Source: Clostridiales bacterium
GTDB taxonomy: Bacteria > Bacillota > Clostridia > Christensenellales > Aristaeellaceae
Length of the DNA: 64,000 nucleotides
Reading direction: 5' to 3'
Assembly (NCBI GenBank): GCA_022787165.1
Contig: JALFVL010000030.1
Coordinates: forward strand, 1 to 64,000
The notes below the pieces were generated by a model, which made no database searches, was not told where the DNA came from, and worked only from the letters and a program-made list of their open reading frames with translations. Both the position numbers and the translations under genes were made by a program. Of this stretch, positions 30,972-40,075 are shown in pieces; the stretch's first letter is position 1, and every line of letters begins with the position of its first letter.

Positions 30972-32036
30972 ATGAATGGGAGAGAAAATCCTTTGGTTTC
31001 AATCGTTGTTCCTGTGTACAGGACGGAGAAGTATTTGGATCAGTGCGTCAAAAGCCTTCTGAATCAGACGTATACCAATCTGGAGATTATCCTGGTGGAT
31101 GACGGAAGCCCTGATGGATGCCCTGTCCTTTGTGACACGCTGGCCACTCAGGATGCCCGTATTCGTGTGCTTCACAAACGAAATGAAGGCGCTGCGTTTG
31201 CGAGAAAATCCGGTCTGGATGCTGCTTCGGGCCAATATGTGCTCTTTATAGACGGGGATGATTGGCTGGATTCTGATGCAGTTTCCACTTGCGTGGGAGT
31301 TGCTCAAAAAGATAACGCAGATTGTGTAATGTTTGGATATGTACGAGAGTATACAGGGAAAAGCATACCGAATTCTCTTTTTTCGGAAGACTTTTCTTAC
31401 GATAGGGCAGTGTCTGAGGAAAAAATCCATAGGCGTATTGTGGGATTGATGGGAGAGGAACTGAGGGAACCACAGAAAATTGACAATCTTTCATCATTTT
31501 GGCAACGGTTGTATCGTACAGAAGTCGCACGTTGTGGCCGTTTCATAAGTGATCGGGAGATTGGAACCTCAGAAGACACCATCTTCAATCTCTACGCTCT
31601 TGATGGCTGCCGGATCAGTTATATCAACCGCTGCTTTTACCATTACCGCAAGACCAACGCCCAGTCGATTACGACTGCCTATAAAGCGGACCTTGCTGAG
31701 AAGTGGGATGTGATGTACAGCGAGATTCAGGCATACATAGATGGCTCCGGAAAAGCCGAAGCCTACCATACGCCATTCCTGAATCGGGTCGCCTGCGGTA
31801 TGATCGGGCTGGGTCTCAATGAAATCAGCAGCGGCAGGAGTATTTGGCAGCAGTCACGCCGCGTGAAAGCAATTCTCAGCAAGCCGCTTTATGAGAAAGC
31901 TTTTTCCCAGCTTGACACCTCTTACTGCGGCTTGAAGTGGAAAGTGTTTTTCCTGCTCTGCAAAAGAAAGGCAGCGCTTCCGTTGGTGTTGCTGCTGAAA
32001 ATCATGAATTATCTGCGTTCCCGGATAGCCGGTTAG
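30972..32036 (+). CDS. Glycosyltransferase family 2
   Basis: 354 residues; the ATG follows GAGGAGAGG. The GT-A fold opens with VSIVVPVYRTEKYLDQCV, with nucleotide-binding Asp43-Asp44 in VDDGSPDG and the metal-binding motif D94-G-D-D in FIDGDDWLDSDA. The acceptor domain is about 230 residues long, and the C-terminal end is basic and hydrophobic. This is where base composition first drops in the cluster. Donor and acceptor cannot be told from sequence. Confidence 0.88.
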   Translation: MNGRENPLVSIVVPVYRTEKYLDQCVKSLLNQTYTNLEIILVDDGSPDGCPVLCDTLATQDARIRVLHKRNEGAAFARKSGLDAASGQYVLFIDGDDWLDSDAVSTCVGVAQKDNADCVMFGYVREYTGKSIPNSLFSEDFSYDRAVSEEKIHRRIVGLMGEELREPQKIDNLSSFWQRLYRTEVARCGRFISDREIGTSEDTIFNLYALDGCRISYINRCFYHYRKTNAQSITTAYKADLAEKWDVMYSEIQAYIDGSGKAEAYHTPFLNRVACGMIGLGLNEISSGRSIWQQSRRVKAILSKPLYEKAFSQLDTSYCGLKWKVFFLLCKRKAALPLVLLLKIMNYLRSRIAG

Positions 32037-32047
32037 GAGGTGGCATC

Positions 32048-32866
32048 TTGGCTAAAGTTTCAATTATCATGGGCATCTATAATTGTGCTCCCACGCTGCC
32101 GGAGGCCATAGACTCTATTCTGGCGCAGACCTTTCCTGACTGGCAGCTTGTGCTGTGCGACGACGGCTCTACGGATGACACCTACGCCGTTGCAAAGGGC
32201 TATCTGGACAGGTATCCTGAGAAAATCATCCTGCTGCAAAATGAAACCAATATGGGCCTGAACCACACGCTGAACCGCTGCCTGAAAGCGGCAACCGGGG
32301 AGTATGTGGCCCGGATGGATGGCGATGATATTTCTTTGCCCACCCGCTTGGAAAAAGAAGTGGCATTTCTGGATGCCCACCCCGAATACGCCATTGTCAG
32401 CGCACCGATGATCTTCTTTGACGAGAACGGCGACTGGGGCAGGTGCTATTTGATTGAAAAGCCCACCAAACGTGATTTCATCAAGCATAGTCCTGTGCAT
32501 TGTCATGCGCCGTGCATGATTCGCCGCGAGGCCTATCTGGCGGTTGGCGGCTATACCGAGGATAAACGGATGCTGCGCTTTGAGGACGTGAACCTGTGGT
32601 ACAAGCTCTATGCCAAGGGGTATGTTGGGTACAACTTGGATGAGCCACTGTACAAGATGCGCGACGATCAGGCCGCCACCCGCCGCCGGGGCCTCAAATC
32701 CCGGATGAACGGCGTGTATGTAACCTATGTTGGTTTTAAGCTGTTTCATCTTCCTTGGTACATGTACGGCTATGTGGCGATTGATTTTTTGACTCATTTC
32801 ATCAAGGGCATCATGCCGGAGTGGCTGTATCTGAAGTTCCATAAAAAAGCAGAAAGAAAATGGTGA
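32048..32866 (+). CDS. Glycosyltransferase family 2 (AmsE/WfaQ-like)
   Basis: The start is TTG 32048, six bases after AGGAGGT, just beyond the preceding TAG stop; the longer open frame from 31937 lies inside the previous gene. The 272-residue product shows SIIMGIYNCAPTLPEAIDSIL, CDDGSTDDT and the metal motif MDGDD (about residue 96). GGYTEDKRMLRFEDVNLWYKL in the acceptor half is typical of the AmsE-type branch. A C-terminal hydrophobic stretch may hold it at the membrane. Confidence 0.87.
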   Translation: MAKVSIIMGIYNCAPTLPEAIDSILAQTFPDWQLVLCDDGSTDDTYAVAKGYLDRYPEKIILLQNETNMGLNHTLNRCLKAATGEYVARMDGDDISLPTRLEKEVAFLDAHPEYAIVSAPMIFFDENGDWGRCYLIEKPTKRDFIKHSPVHCHAPCMIRREAYLAVGGYTEDKRMLRFEDVNLWYKLYAKGYVGYNLDEPLYKMRDDQAATRRRGLKSRMNGVYVTYVGFKLFHLPWYMYGYVAIDFLTHFIKGIMPEWLYLKFHKKAERKW

Positions 32867-32885
32867 TTTAGGAGAAGCTAGTACT

Positions 32886-33899
32886 ATGGAATTAGTCAGT
32901 GTTATCGTTCCGGTATATAATGTTGAGAAGTATCTGCCAGAATGTCTTGACAGCATCCTAGCAAGTACTTATAGCAACTTGGAGATCATCCTTGTTGATG
33001 ATGGGTCACCCGACAATTCTCCTCGGATTTGTGATGAATATACCCTTAAAGATTCCAGAATCAAGGTAATCCATCAGGAAAATCAAGGTTTGGTGGCTGC
33101 GCGTAATATCGGGCTGGCCAGCGCCACCGGAACATACATCGGTTTTGTTGATTCTGATGATGTTGTATCTCCCGTTCTTTTTGAATCGCTAGTTGCCGCA
33201 ATTGAAGCGGAAAATGCTGATATCGCGGCTTGCGAATATACCCAGCAACAGGACCGGCTTGAAAAACAATCATATGGCAAACAGCGTAAATATACTAGTT
33301 TTGATGACTTCGAAAAGCAGTTGGCTGTCCTGACCTGCGCCCCGAATATTAGGGAGATTACATGGACAAAATGCTATGTCTGGAATAAATTATATAGAAA
33401 AGAAAGAATAAAAAGATCATTTGAAAAGTCGTGCCTTGTGGGTGAAGATCTCCGATTTAATTGGGATTTCATACATAAAAGTGCGTGTAAGATGGTGATT
33501 GTTCCTGCGTGTTTGTACTACTACAGGCAAAATGAGCAGAGTATTATGTCTCTCTACTATAAGAAAAAAGGTCGCATTGAGCATGCAATAGCGAACGTAA
33601 ATTGTTGGGCTTTCATCGCCAATAACAGTCACATTACGGATATTGATTTAAAAAAGCACATTGACTCCCGGGCTGCATATTTGGCACACAGCACACTGTG
33701 GCGCATTTACAGGCATGGCGCGGAACGCGATTATCAGGGATTCGTATCAGAAGCGAGGAACTATATAAAGGAACATTTTAAGGATCTGATTACGCAAAAA
33801 GAAACCTATAACGCAAAAATTTTTGCAGCTATATGGCTTTGCCGCAATTTGTTTCCCGCGTGGAAGATTGTGGCCAAAGCAAGCGCTTTGTTTGGCTGA
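32886..33899 (+). CDS. Glycosyltransferase family 2
   Basis: 337 residues; the ATG follows AGGAG. The GT-A core shows SVIVPVYNVEKYLPECLDSIL, VDDGSPDN (about residue 38) and the metal site DSDD (about 90). KCYVWNKLYRKE and VGEDLRFNWDF in the acceptor half are common to the WaaE/EpsJ-like group. The base composition is clearly lower in GC than that of the housekeeping genes. Confidence 0.87.
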   Translation: MELVSVIVPVYNVEKYLPECLDSILASTYSNLEIILVDDGSPDNSPRICDEYTLKDSRIKVIHQENQGLVAARNIGLASATGTYIGFVDSDDVVSPVLFESLVAAIEAENADIAACEYTQQQDRLEKQSYGKQRKYTSFDDFEKQLAVLTCAPNIREITWTKCYVWNKLYRKERIKRSFEKSCLVGEDLRFNWDFIHKSACKMVIVPACLYYYRQNEQSIMSLYYKKKGRIEHAIANVNCWAFIANNSHITDIDLKKHIDSRAAYLAHSTLWRIYRHGAERDYQGFVSEARNYIKEHFKDLITQKETYNAKIFAAIWLCRNLFPAWKIVAKASALFG

Positions 33900-33952
33900 G
33901 CAACGAAAACCGTCCGTATGGCGGAAACCGAGGTTGATTTGAAGGTGATTGC

Positions 33953-34948
33953 ATGGACAGTATCGACATTGTGATTCCATGGGTCGATGGCGGCGACTTG
34001 GAATGGAGGAAAAACAAAAAGATATATTCCGGCGAAGAAGATTATGGTGACAACGAAGAACGCTTTCGAGACTGGGATCTGCTGAAATACTGGTTTCGTG
34101 GCGTTGAAAAATTCGCTCCATGGGTTAATCGAATTCATTTCATTACTTGTGGTCACTTGCCAGTCTGGCTGAATGTAAACCACCCCAAATTACACGTCGT
34201 TAATCACAGGGATTATATACCTGCCGAATATCTTCCTACGTTCAGCTCGCATCCCATAGAATTAAATATGCACCGCATTGAAGGATTAAGTGAAAAATTC
34301 ATCTACTTTAACGATGACTTCTATATTATTGACAAAGTTTCTCCTGACGATTTTTTCCTTGAGAATACTCCGAGAGGTACGGCTGGCTTCTCAATCCCCT
34401 GCCAAGTCAGTCCGGAATTTGGAAGCACATTGCTCAGAGATTATGAGGTTATAAACCGAAACTTCAAAAGTCGAGAAGTTATCCGTCGGCACTTTTCAAA
34501 ATTTTTGAATTTCCGATATGGTCTTAAACGAAATATACAAACATTACTACTGCTGCCTTATTGCACACAATTTTTCCCAGGATTCTATAACAGCCACGGC
34601 CCTAATGCGTTCTTGAAATCAACGTTCCACGAAGTTTGGGATAAAGAGGAAGACTTGCTGAGAGTTAGTTGTTCAAATAAATTCCGAACGCCCTGTGATC
34701 TTAATCAGTATGTCTTTTTGTGGTGGCAGTGGTGCAAAGGAATGGTGGCACCTCAAGATATCCGAAAAATGTTTACATATTTAACAGTCCTAACTCCAGA
34801 TGAGGTAATTGTCAATACAATTTGTACTCAGTCGACACCGCTTATTGCCATCAATGATACATGGTGTGAAGACTTTGAAAAGAAGAAAGCCACTTTACAC
34901 AGCGCCTTTGATGCTATTTTAGGCGAGAAAAGTAGCTTTGAACTTTAA
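33953..34948 (+). CDS. Stealth-family sugar-1-phosphate transferase
   Basis: 331 residues. It carries the four conserved blocks of Stealth proteins: CR1 IDIVIPWVDGGDLEW, CR2 from RFRDWDLLKYWFRGVEKFAP to SSHPIELNMHRIEGLSEKFIYFNDDFY, CR3 YNSHGPNAFLKSTF, and CR4 near the C-terminus. Family members move hexose-1-phosphate from a nucleotide sugar to a growing chain, giving phosphodiester-linked capsules. The glycan made here may therefore contain phosphodiester bonds. AT-rich DNA (18 G/C in 60 at 34501-34560) points to a transferred segment. Confidence 0.88.
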   Translation: MDSIDIVIPWVDGGDLEWRKNKKIYSGEEDYGDNEERFRDWDLLKYWFRGVEKFAPWVNRIHFITCGHLPVWLNVNHPKLHVVNHRDYIPAEYLPTFSSHPIELNMHRIEGLSEKFIYFNDDFYIIDKVSPDDFFLENTPRGTAGFSIPCQVSPEFGSTLLRDYEVINRNFKSREVIRRHFSKFLNFRYGLKRNIQTLLLLPYCTQFFPGFYNSHGPNAFLKSTFHEVWDKEEDLLRVSCSNKFRTPCDLNQYVFLWWQWCKGMVAPQDIRKMFTYLTVLTPDEVIVNTICTQSTPLIAINDTWCEDFEKKKATLHSAFDAILGEKSSFEL

Positions 34949-34956
34949 CAGGTAGT

Positions 34957-36072
34957 ATGATGTTAAGAATTAACTTTCTAATCCATGATTTGGGCCATGG
35001 CGGCGCCGAAAAGGTGCTTGTGAATCTGGTCAACAACATGGATCGGTCAAAATTTGATATTTCTGTGACAGCGCTCTTCGGGGGCGGCGTCAATGAGCAG
35101 TTTTTAAAGCCAGACATTCATTTCCACGCGGTTTTCCCTAAGACAATTCCCGGCAATAGCCGGCTGATGAAGCTGCTGACGCCGCAGCAGCTCCACAGGC
35201 TTTGCGTAAAGGAGCGCTATGACATCGAGGTCTCCTACCTGGAGGGGCCTTCTGCCCGCGTGATCAGCGGCTGTCCGGATCCGTCGACGAAGCTCGTCTC
35301 CTGGATTCATATTGAGCAGCACGAAAAAAAGCTCGCGGCCCGGGCATTCAGAAGCTATCGGGAGGCGCTTGCATGCTACCGGCGGTTCGACCGGACGATC
35401 TGTGTTTCCGAGACGGTCAGACAGGATTTCTGCAGCCTGTTTCCGCTGGAGCGTCCGGTAGAGGTGCTCTACAACACCAACGAGACGGATCAGATTCTTC
35501 GCTTGAAGGACGAACCGGTCGAAGAGGGGACGTTCCGTGACGACGAGATCAGGCTGGTCGGCGTAGGTAAGGTGATCCCCAACAAGGGCTTTGACCGGCT
35601 GGCCAGAATCCACAAAAGGCTGCGGGAAGAGGGTTACCCCGTCCACACCTATATTCTGGGCATCGGGCCGCAGCGGGAGGAGATTCAGCGCTACGTGGAG
35701 GAAAACGGGCTTGCGGACAGCTTCACGTTCTTGGGCTATCAGACTAACCCGTACAAGTATGTGGCCCGATGCGACCTGTTTGTCTGCGCCAGCCACTCGG
35801 AGGGCTTCTCCACGGCGGCGACGGAGGCGCTGATCGTCGGCACGCCGGTCTGCACGGTTGAGGTCTCCGGGATGAAGGAGATGCTTGGAGAGAATGACGA
35901 GTGGGGCGTTGTGACGGAGAATAACGAGGAAGCGCTATATCAGAGTATCCGGAAGCTGCTGGATAACCCGGCACAGTTGACGCTTTACAGAGAGAAAGCT
36001 GCTCTGCGCGGCAGGGCTTTCAGTACGGGGGAAACGGTCCGGGCGGTGGAGCAGATGCTGCTGAAGCTATGA
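34957..36072 (+). CDS. Glycosyltransferase family 4
   Basis: 371 residues with a GT-B fold. Starts at ATG 34957 or 34960. The N-terminal signature LIHDLGHGGAEKVLVNLVNNM is typical, and the C-terminal half has VGVGKVIPNKGFDRL, LGIGPQREEIQRYVEENGL and the donor-binding ASHSEGFSTAATEALIVGTPV. GC content rises again from about 35130, within this gene, so its codon use resembles the resident genes more than its left neighbour does. Confidence 0.9.
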   Translation: MMLRINFLIHDLGHGGAEKVLVNLVNNMDRSKFDISVTALFGGGVNEQFLKPDIHFHAVFPKTIPGNSRLMKLLTPQQLHRLCVKERYDIEVSYLEGPSARVISGCPDPSTKLVSWIHIEQHEKKLAARAFRSYREALACYRRFDRTICVSETVRQDFCSLFPLERPVEVLYNTNETDQILRLKDEPVEEGTFRDDEIRLVGVGKVIPNKGFDRLARIHKRLREEGYPVHTYILGIGPQREEIQRYVEENGLADSFTFLGYQTNPYKYVARCDLFVCASHSEGFSTAATEALIVGTPVCTVEVSGMKEMLGENDEWGVVTENNEEALYQSIRKLLDNPAQLTLYREKAALRGRAFSTGETVRAVEQMLLKL

Positions 36073-36205
36073 ACCTCAAGGAAGCTTTTGCTGCAGAGAT
36101 GATAGTAATCGGGGCTTACGAGATTCTACAGGATAACGACATATTTGACGAAGCAAACCGGTGCGTGCACTTTTCGGTCAATGATTCTTCTCGGAGGATA
36201 ATACA

Positions 36206-37174
36206 GTGCTCACTCTTGCAATCCCTGTCTACAATATGGAGCAATACCTTCCCCGGTGTATGGAAACCATGCTGGCGCAGACCTGCCGGGATTTTGAAAT
36301 CCTGCTGATTGACGACGGCTCTACGGATGGCAGTGGCCAAATGTGCGATGCCTATGCAGCGAACCAGCCTGATTTCATTCGGGTAGTCCATAAGGCGAAT
36401 GGCGGTCTGTCCTCCGCCAGAAATGCAGGGATCGATGCGGCAAAGGGTGCATACATCATCTTTCCCGACCCGGACGACTGGGTTGAACCTGACTATGTGG
36501 AAAAGCTGCTGGAGTACCGGGAGCTGTATGATGCGGATCTGGTCTGTACCGGATATTATGTGGATACGGAAAGCGGCTGTGTTCCGGCAAAGCGGGATCA
36601 TCCCCCTGTGACGCTGACGTCGATAGAGGCGCAAAAAGCCCTGCTTCTGCCGCCGCAGATCAGCGGCTTTGCCTGGAATAAGCTGTACCGGCTGGATCTC
36701 ATCAGAGAGAATGGCCTGCGTTTTTTGAATGATGTCGGCATTACAGAGGATTTGGACTTTGCATATCGATATCTGGCATTCTGCGGGGCAGCTTGCTTTG
36801 CTCCCTCTGCACGGACTTACCATTATTTCCAGCGGGAGGGCGCGGCCACCAGAAGCAGTTTTTCCATGCGCATGCTGGATAGCCTGCATACCTATGAAAA
36901 GATCATTGATGATTGCAGGCAAACCATGCCAGATCTTGCTCAGGCGGCTAAAGATGAAATTTGCACGACAGCGGTCAATCTCATCTGGAAGTATGAAAAC
37001 GCCAAGATGGAGGATGCGTTGACGAAGAAAATCCTGCTGGGCTATATACGGGGCAACCTGCCTGCCTACCTTCGGGGAAGCCGATATGGCTTCGGACGAA
37101 AGGTGCAAGCCGTACTGGCGGGCATCTGTCCCGGCCTGTATGCTTGCCTGAAAAATGCAGTGCAACGTAACTGA
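36206..37174 (+). CDS. Glycosyltransferase family 2
   Basis: The frame opens at GTG 36206, seven bases after GGAGGA. The 322-residue product has LAIPVYNMEQYLPRCMETML, DDGSTDGSG (about 35) and PDPDDWVEPDYV (about 91), where the metal motif is DPDD rather than DSDD. FAWNKLYRLDLIRENGL belongs to the acceptor side. The 133 bases before it hold no gene I believe in. Confidence 0.86.
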   Translation: MLTLAIPVYNMEQYLPRCMETMLAQTCRDFEILLIDDGSTDGSGQMCDAYAANQPDFIRVVHKANGGLSSARNAGIDAAKGAYIIFPDPDDWVEPDYVEKLLEYRELYDADLVCTGYYVDTESGCVPAKRDHPPVTLTSIEAQKALLLPPQISGFAWNKLYRLDLIRENGLRFLNDVGITEDLDFAYRYLAFCGAACFAPSARTYHYFQREGAATRSSFSMRMLDSLHTYEKIIDDCRQTMPDLAQAAKDEICTTAVNLIWKYENAKMEDALTKKILLGYIRGNLPAYLRGSRYGFGRKVQAVLAGICPGLYACLKNAVQRN

Positions 37175-37191
37175 GAAAGGAACATGAGGCA

Positions 37192-38094
37192 ATGCTGGCT
37201 GCGGTTGTTGTCACGTACAATCGAAAAGAGCTGCTGGGGAACAACATTCGGATGCTGCTGAAACAGACGCTTGCATTTGACAGGGTTTTTATTGTGGACA
37301 ACTGCTCCACCGATGGTACATATGACTACCTGGTTCAGCAGGGCTGGATGAATTGCGAACCGTTTGTCTACATAAAAACTGCATCGAATATCGGTGGCGC
37401 CGGAGGTTTTTATACCGGGACAAAAGCAGCTTATGAGGCAGGCGCAGACTGGATCGTTCTGATGGACGATGACGGTGCTGCTGCGGATGAGCATACCTTT
37501 GAGATTCTTTTCGATGCATCGCAAAAGCTGTATGTCAGAAACAGAAAACTGTTTGTCAATGCCCTGGTTCAGCAGGGGGAGCTTCTCTCATTTAAAATCG
37601 CTCATATGTATTCTGTGGCGGAAGCGCTTGCGGCGGCCAAAGATGGCATTCTGGAAGGAGCAGCCAATCCGTTTAACGGAACGCTTGTATCCAGAGAATT
37701 GGTGGACGCTATCGGATATCCAAACCCAGACTTCTTTATTAAAGGCGATGAAGTGGACTATAAACAGCGTGCATTTGACGCTGGAGCATATGTGGCCACG
37801 GTGGTAGATTCCAGATATACTCATCCCAGACCGGACACGCACGAGAGGACAGTCCTCGGAAAGAGAGTGCCTTTCTTTGTGGAGGCTCCGTGGAAGGAAT
37901 ACTATGCTGCCCGGAACTTTACATACATGTACAAGCAGAAAGGCCAATACAAGGCCATTGCATTTGAGCTGATTTTTGTGAAGCTGCTGGCAATCGCGAG
38001 CATGAAATGCAGGAAGTGGGCCACCGTCAACATGCTCTTCAGGGGCGTCTGCGATGGCTGGAAGGGCAGGATGGGAGCAACTGTGAAGCCGTAA
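37192..38094 (+). CDS. Glycosyltransferase family 2, GlfT2/galactofuranosyl- or rhamnosyltransferase-like
   Basis: 300 residues; ATG at 37192. The signature AAVVVTYNRKELLGNNI, DNCSTDGTYDYL, NIGGAGGFYTG and the metal site MDDDG (about residue 90) mark the GlfT2-like branch of GT2. The TW/DXDD-like pattern continues with FFIKGDEVDYKQRA (about 181), which carries the likely catalytic acid. Galactofuranose or rhamnose are the usual donors in this branch; no glf or rml genes are in the window. Confidence 0.86.
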   Translation: MLAAVVVTYNRKELLGNNIRMLLKQTLAFDRVFIVDNCSTDGTYDYLVQQGWMNCEPFVYIKTASNIGGAGGFYTGTKAAYEAGADWIVLMDDDGAAADEHTFEILFDASQKLYVRNRKLFVNALVQQGELLSFKIAHMYSVAEALAAAKDGILEGAANPFNGTLVSRELVDAIGYPNPDFFIKGDEVDYKQRAFDAGAYVATVVDSRYTHPRPDTHERTVLGKRVPFFVEAPWKEYYAARNFTYMYKQKGQYKAIAFELIFVKLLAIASMKCRKWATVNMLFRGVCDGWKGRMGATVKP

Positions 38095-38110
38095 ACGGGA
38101 GGTGGAAGGT

Positions 38111-39106
38111 ATGGGACAGATGATTTCTGTGATTGTTCCGGTCTATAATTGCAAGGAATACCTGGCCAAATGTATAGAAAGCATCCTGAACCAGACCTAT
38201 CCGCAGATTCAGCTTGTGCTTGTAGACGATGGATCCAGCGATGGAAGCGGTGAAATCTGCGACCTGTATGCCGAACAGGATGCGCGCCTTCTGGTTCGAC
38301 ATCAGAAAAACGGCGGCGTATCGAGGGCACGAAACGCAGGCTTGGAGGCAGCAGCAGGGGAATGGATTTTGTTTGTTGATGCTGACGATTATGTGGAGCC
38401 AACCTATTGTCAAAGCTTGCTGGATGCTGTTAAGCAGTGTGATGCGGATATCGTCGTTGCGCGGCCCTTTTCCCAAGCTCAGCCAGAGCTGCTGCATTAT
38501 GAGGCGACGCAGATTGAGCAGCTGAAACAAGCCTGCCTTGCCTATGATGAAGCGAAGTTTGACTATAATATCGACGCACCTTGGGGAAAGCTGTTCCGTC
38601 GAAGTCTGATTGAAAAACACAATATCAGATTTCCGGAGTCCCTTTCTCGTTCAGAAGATGCGCATTTTTGCGCAACCGTTTATGAGCATGCAGCAAGCAT
38701 CGGTTGCCTGAACCGGTTTGGCTATGTTCATGTTGAACGGGAGGGTTCCCTATGCCACCGGTTTGCACCGAATGCGCCAGAAATGCTGGAAAGAATCCTG
38801 GATGAAAATAGAAGATGGGTGCAGAAGTACCATCCGGGGGAAGCAGACTACGAAAAAGCGCTTTGGTACAGAGCCCTTCCGGGTATTGATGAGTGTGAAA
38901 AGACCTGTTTTCTGCATGAAGCCAATCTCGATTCCCGATGGATCCGGATGAAAAAATATGACAGCTTTATCAGAAATGGATTGGTTGGCTATGCCATTCG
39001 GCAATTGAGGAGCGAGGATATTCTGAAACCGCAATACAGAATTCGCCTGCAAATATATAAACTGCATCTTGGCTGGCTGTTTTTATGGATGAAAATGCTG
39101 AGATGA
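38111..39106 (+). CDS. Glycosyltransferase family 2
   Basis: 331 residues; ATG 38111 is chosen since GGGAGGTGG precedes it, although an in-frame GTG lies nine bases earlier. It has ISVIVPVYNCKEYLAKCIESIL, VDDGSSDGSG and the metal site VDADDYVEP (about 90). APWGKLFRRSLIEKHNI and SEDAHFCATVYEHA are acceptor-side features. Donor unknown. Confidence 0.86.
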   Translation: MGQMISVIVPVYNCKEYLAKCIESILNQTYPQIQLVLVDDGSSDGSGEICDLYAEQDARLLVRHQKNGGVSRARNAGLEAAAGEWILFVDADDYVEPTYCQSLLDAVKQCDADIVVARPFSQAQPELLHYEATQIEQLKQACLAYDEAKFDYNIDAPWGKLFRRSLIEKHNIRFPESLSRSEDAHFCATVYEHAASIGCLNRFGYVHVEREGSLCHRFAPNAPEMLERILDENRRWVQKYHPGEADYEKALWYRALPGIDECEKTCFLHEANLDSRWIRMKKYDSFIRNGLVGYAIRQLRSEDILKPQYRIRLQIYKLHLGWLFLWMKMLR

Positions 39107-39121
39107 GAAAGCTGGGATTGT

Positions 39122-40075
39122 ATGACGAGTATCAAGCAAAAAATCGTCGACTCCGATGCGTTCCAAGTAATCACCGCAAGGTATCATCAGTATAATAGAC
39201 GAAGGCAGCTCAAGCGGCAATACGGAGATGTCATCGAGAAATATCGCCGTGACCAATCGCTTTATCAATCTGCGTCGCAATCTGGATCTCAGCCTTCAAA
39301 TAAGATTTGGCTCTGTTGGTGGCAGGGAGAAACGCTAATGAGTCCGCTGGTTAAGGAGTGCTATGACAGAATACGGCGTTTTAATCCGGATAAGCAGGTC
39401 ATCCTGATTACAGTGGATAATATGGAACAGTATGTTTCATTTCCTTCGTATATTCTAGAGAAATTCCGAAAAGGAATTATCTCAAAAACGCACATGTCTG
39501 ATCTTCTGCGCGCGGAACTGCTTGCTCGGTATGGCGGGGTTTGGATGGATGCAACAATCTATACCTTTGGGCCTATTCCAGAGCGCTTTTATGAAAAGAC
39601 GCTGTATACAGGGCGATGTGCATTCAACAAAAAGGATTACAACGTTTCCCGCAATCGGTGGACCTCCTATTTTTGGGTCTCTCCTTGGCCAGGCCATATA
39701 TTCTTTCGGTTTCTCAGCGATTTCTGGCGCGCGTATTGGAAAGAACAGGAAACGCTGATCGAATACTTTTTGATCGATTATGTAATCGACTTTGGATATC
39801 ACACGATCCCATTGGTCAAGAGGGAACTAGACGCCGTCGACATAAACGGCTGCGGTGTTGATTATTGGGTACTTCTGCGAAAGCTTCGGGATGATTATTC
39901 TCCTGAGTTGATCGAGCGTATCCGTCAGGAAAACTGGATGCAGAAACTATCGTATAAAGGCGAAGAATTCAATCAAAAGAAGGCTCCTCATCCGGAAAGA
40001 AGCGTTTATAAAGCATTATTCCTGGATGTTATACAGAAAACGCCATCGAGGGAGTCGGTGAACCAGAATGCATGA
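39122..40075 (+). CDS. Capsular polysaccharide glycosyltransferase (Caps_synth / sugar-binding DXD type)
   Basis: 317 residues. After a basic N-terminal stretch, KIWLCWWQGETLMSPLVKECYDR and the donor region SKTHMSDLLRAELLARYGGVWMDATIY (about residues 121-147) are typical of the Caps_synth/OCH1-like family; the likely metal motif is in WMDAT. FWVSPWPGHIFF is also conserved. Its end overlaps the next gene by 8 bases, suggesting coupled translation. Confidence 0.84.
   Translation: MTSIKQKIVDSDAFQVITARYHQYNRRRQLKRQYGDVIEKYRRDQSLYQSASQSGSQPSNKIWLCWWQGETLMSPLVKECYDRIRRFNPDKQVILITVDNMEQYVSFPSYILEKFRKGIISKTHMSDLLRAELLARYGGVWMDATIYTFGPIPERFYEKTLYTGRCAFNKKDYNVSRNRWTSYFWVSPWPGHIFFRFLSDFWRAYWKEQETLIEYFLIDYVIDFGYHTIPLVKRELDAVDINGCGVDYWVLLRKLRDDYSPELIERIRQENWMQKLSYKGEEFNQKKAPHPERSVYKALFLDVIQKTPSRESVNQNA

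Noticed and set aside
36069..36308. A 79-residue frame starting on the stop of the GT4 gene
   Set aside because: It runs most of its length inside the next GT2 gene in another frame, has no good ribosome-binding site and shows no family resemblance.
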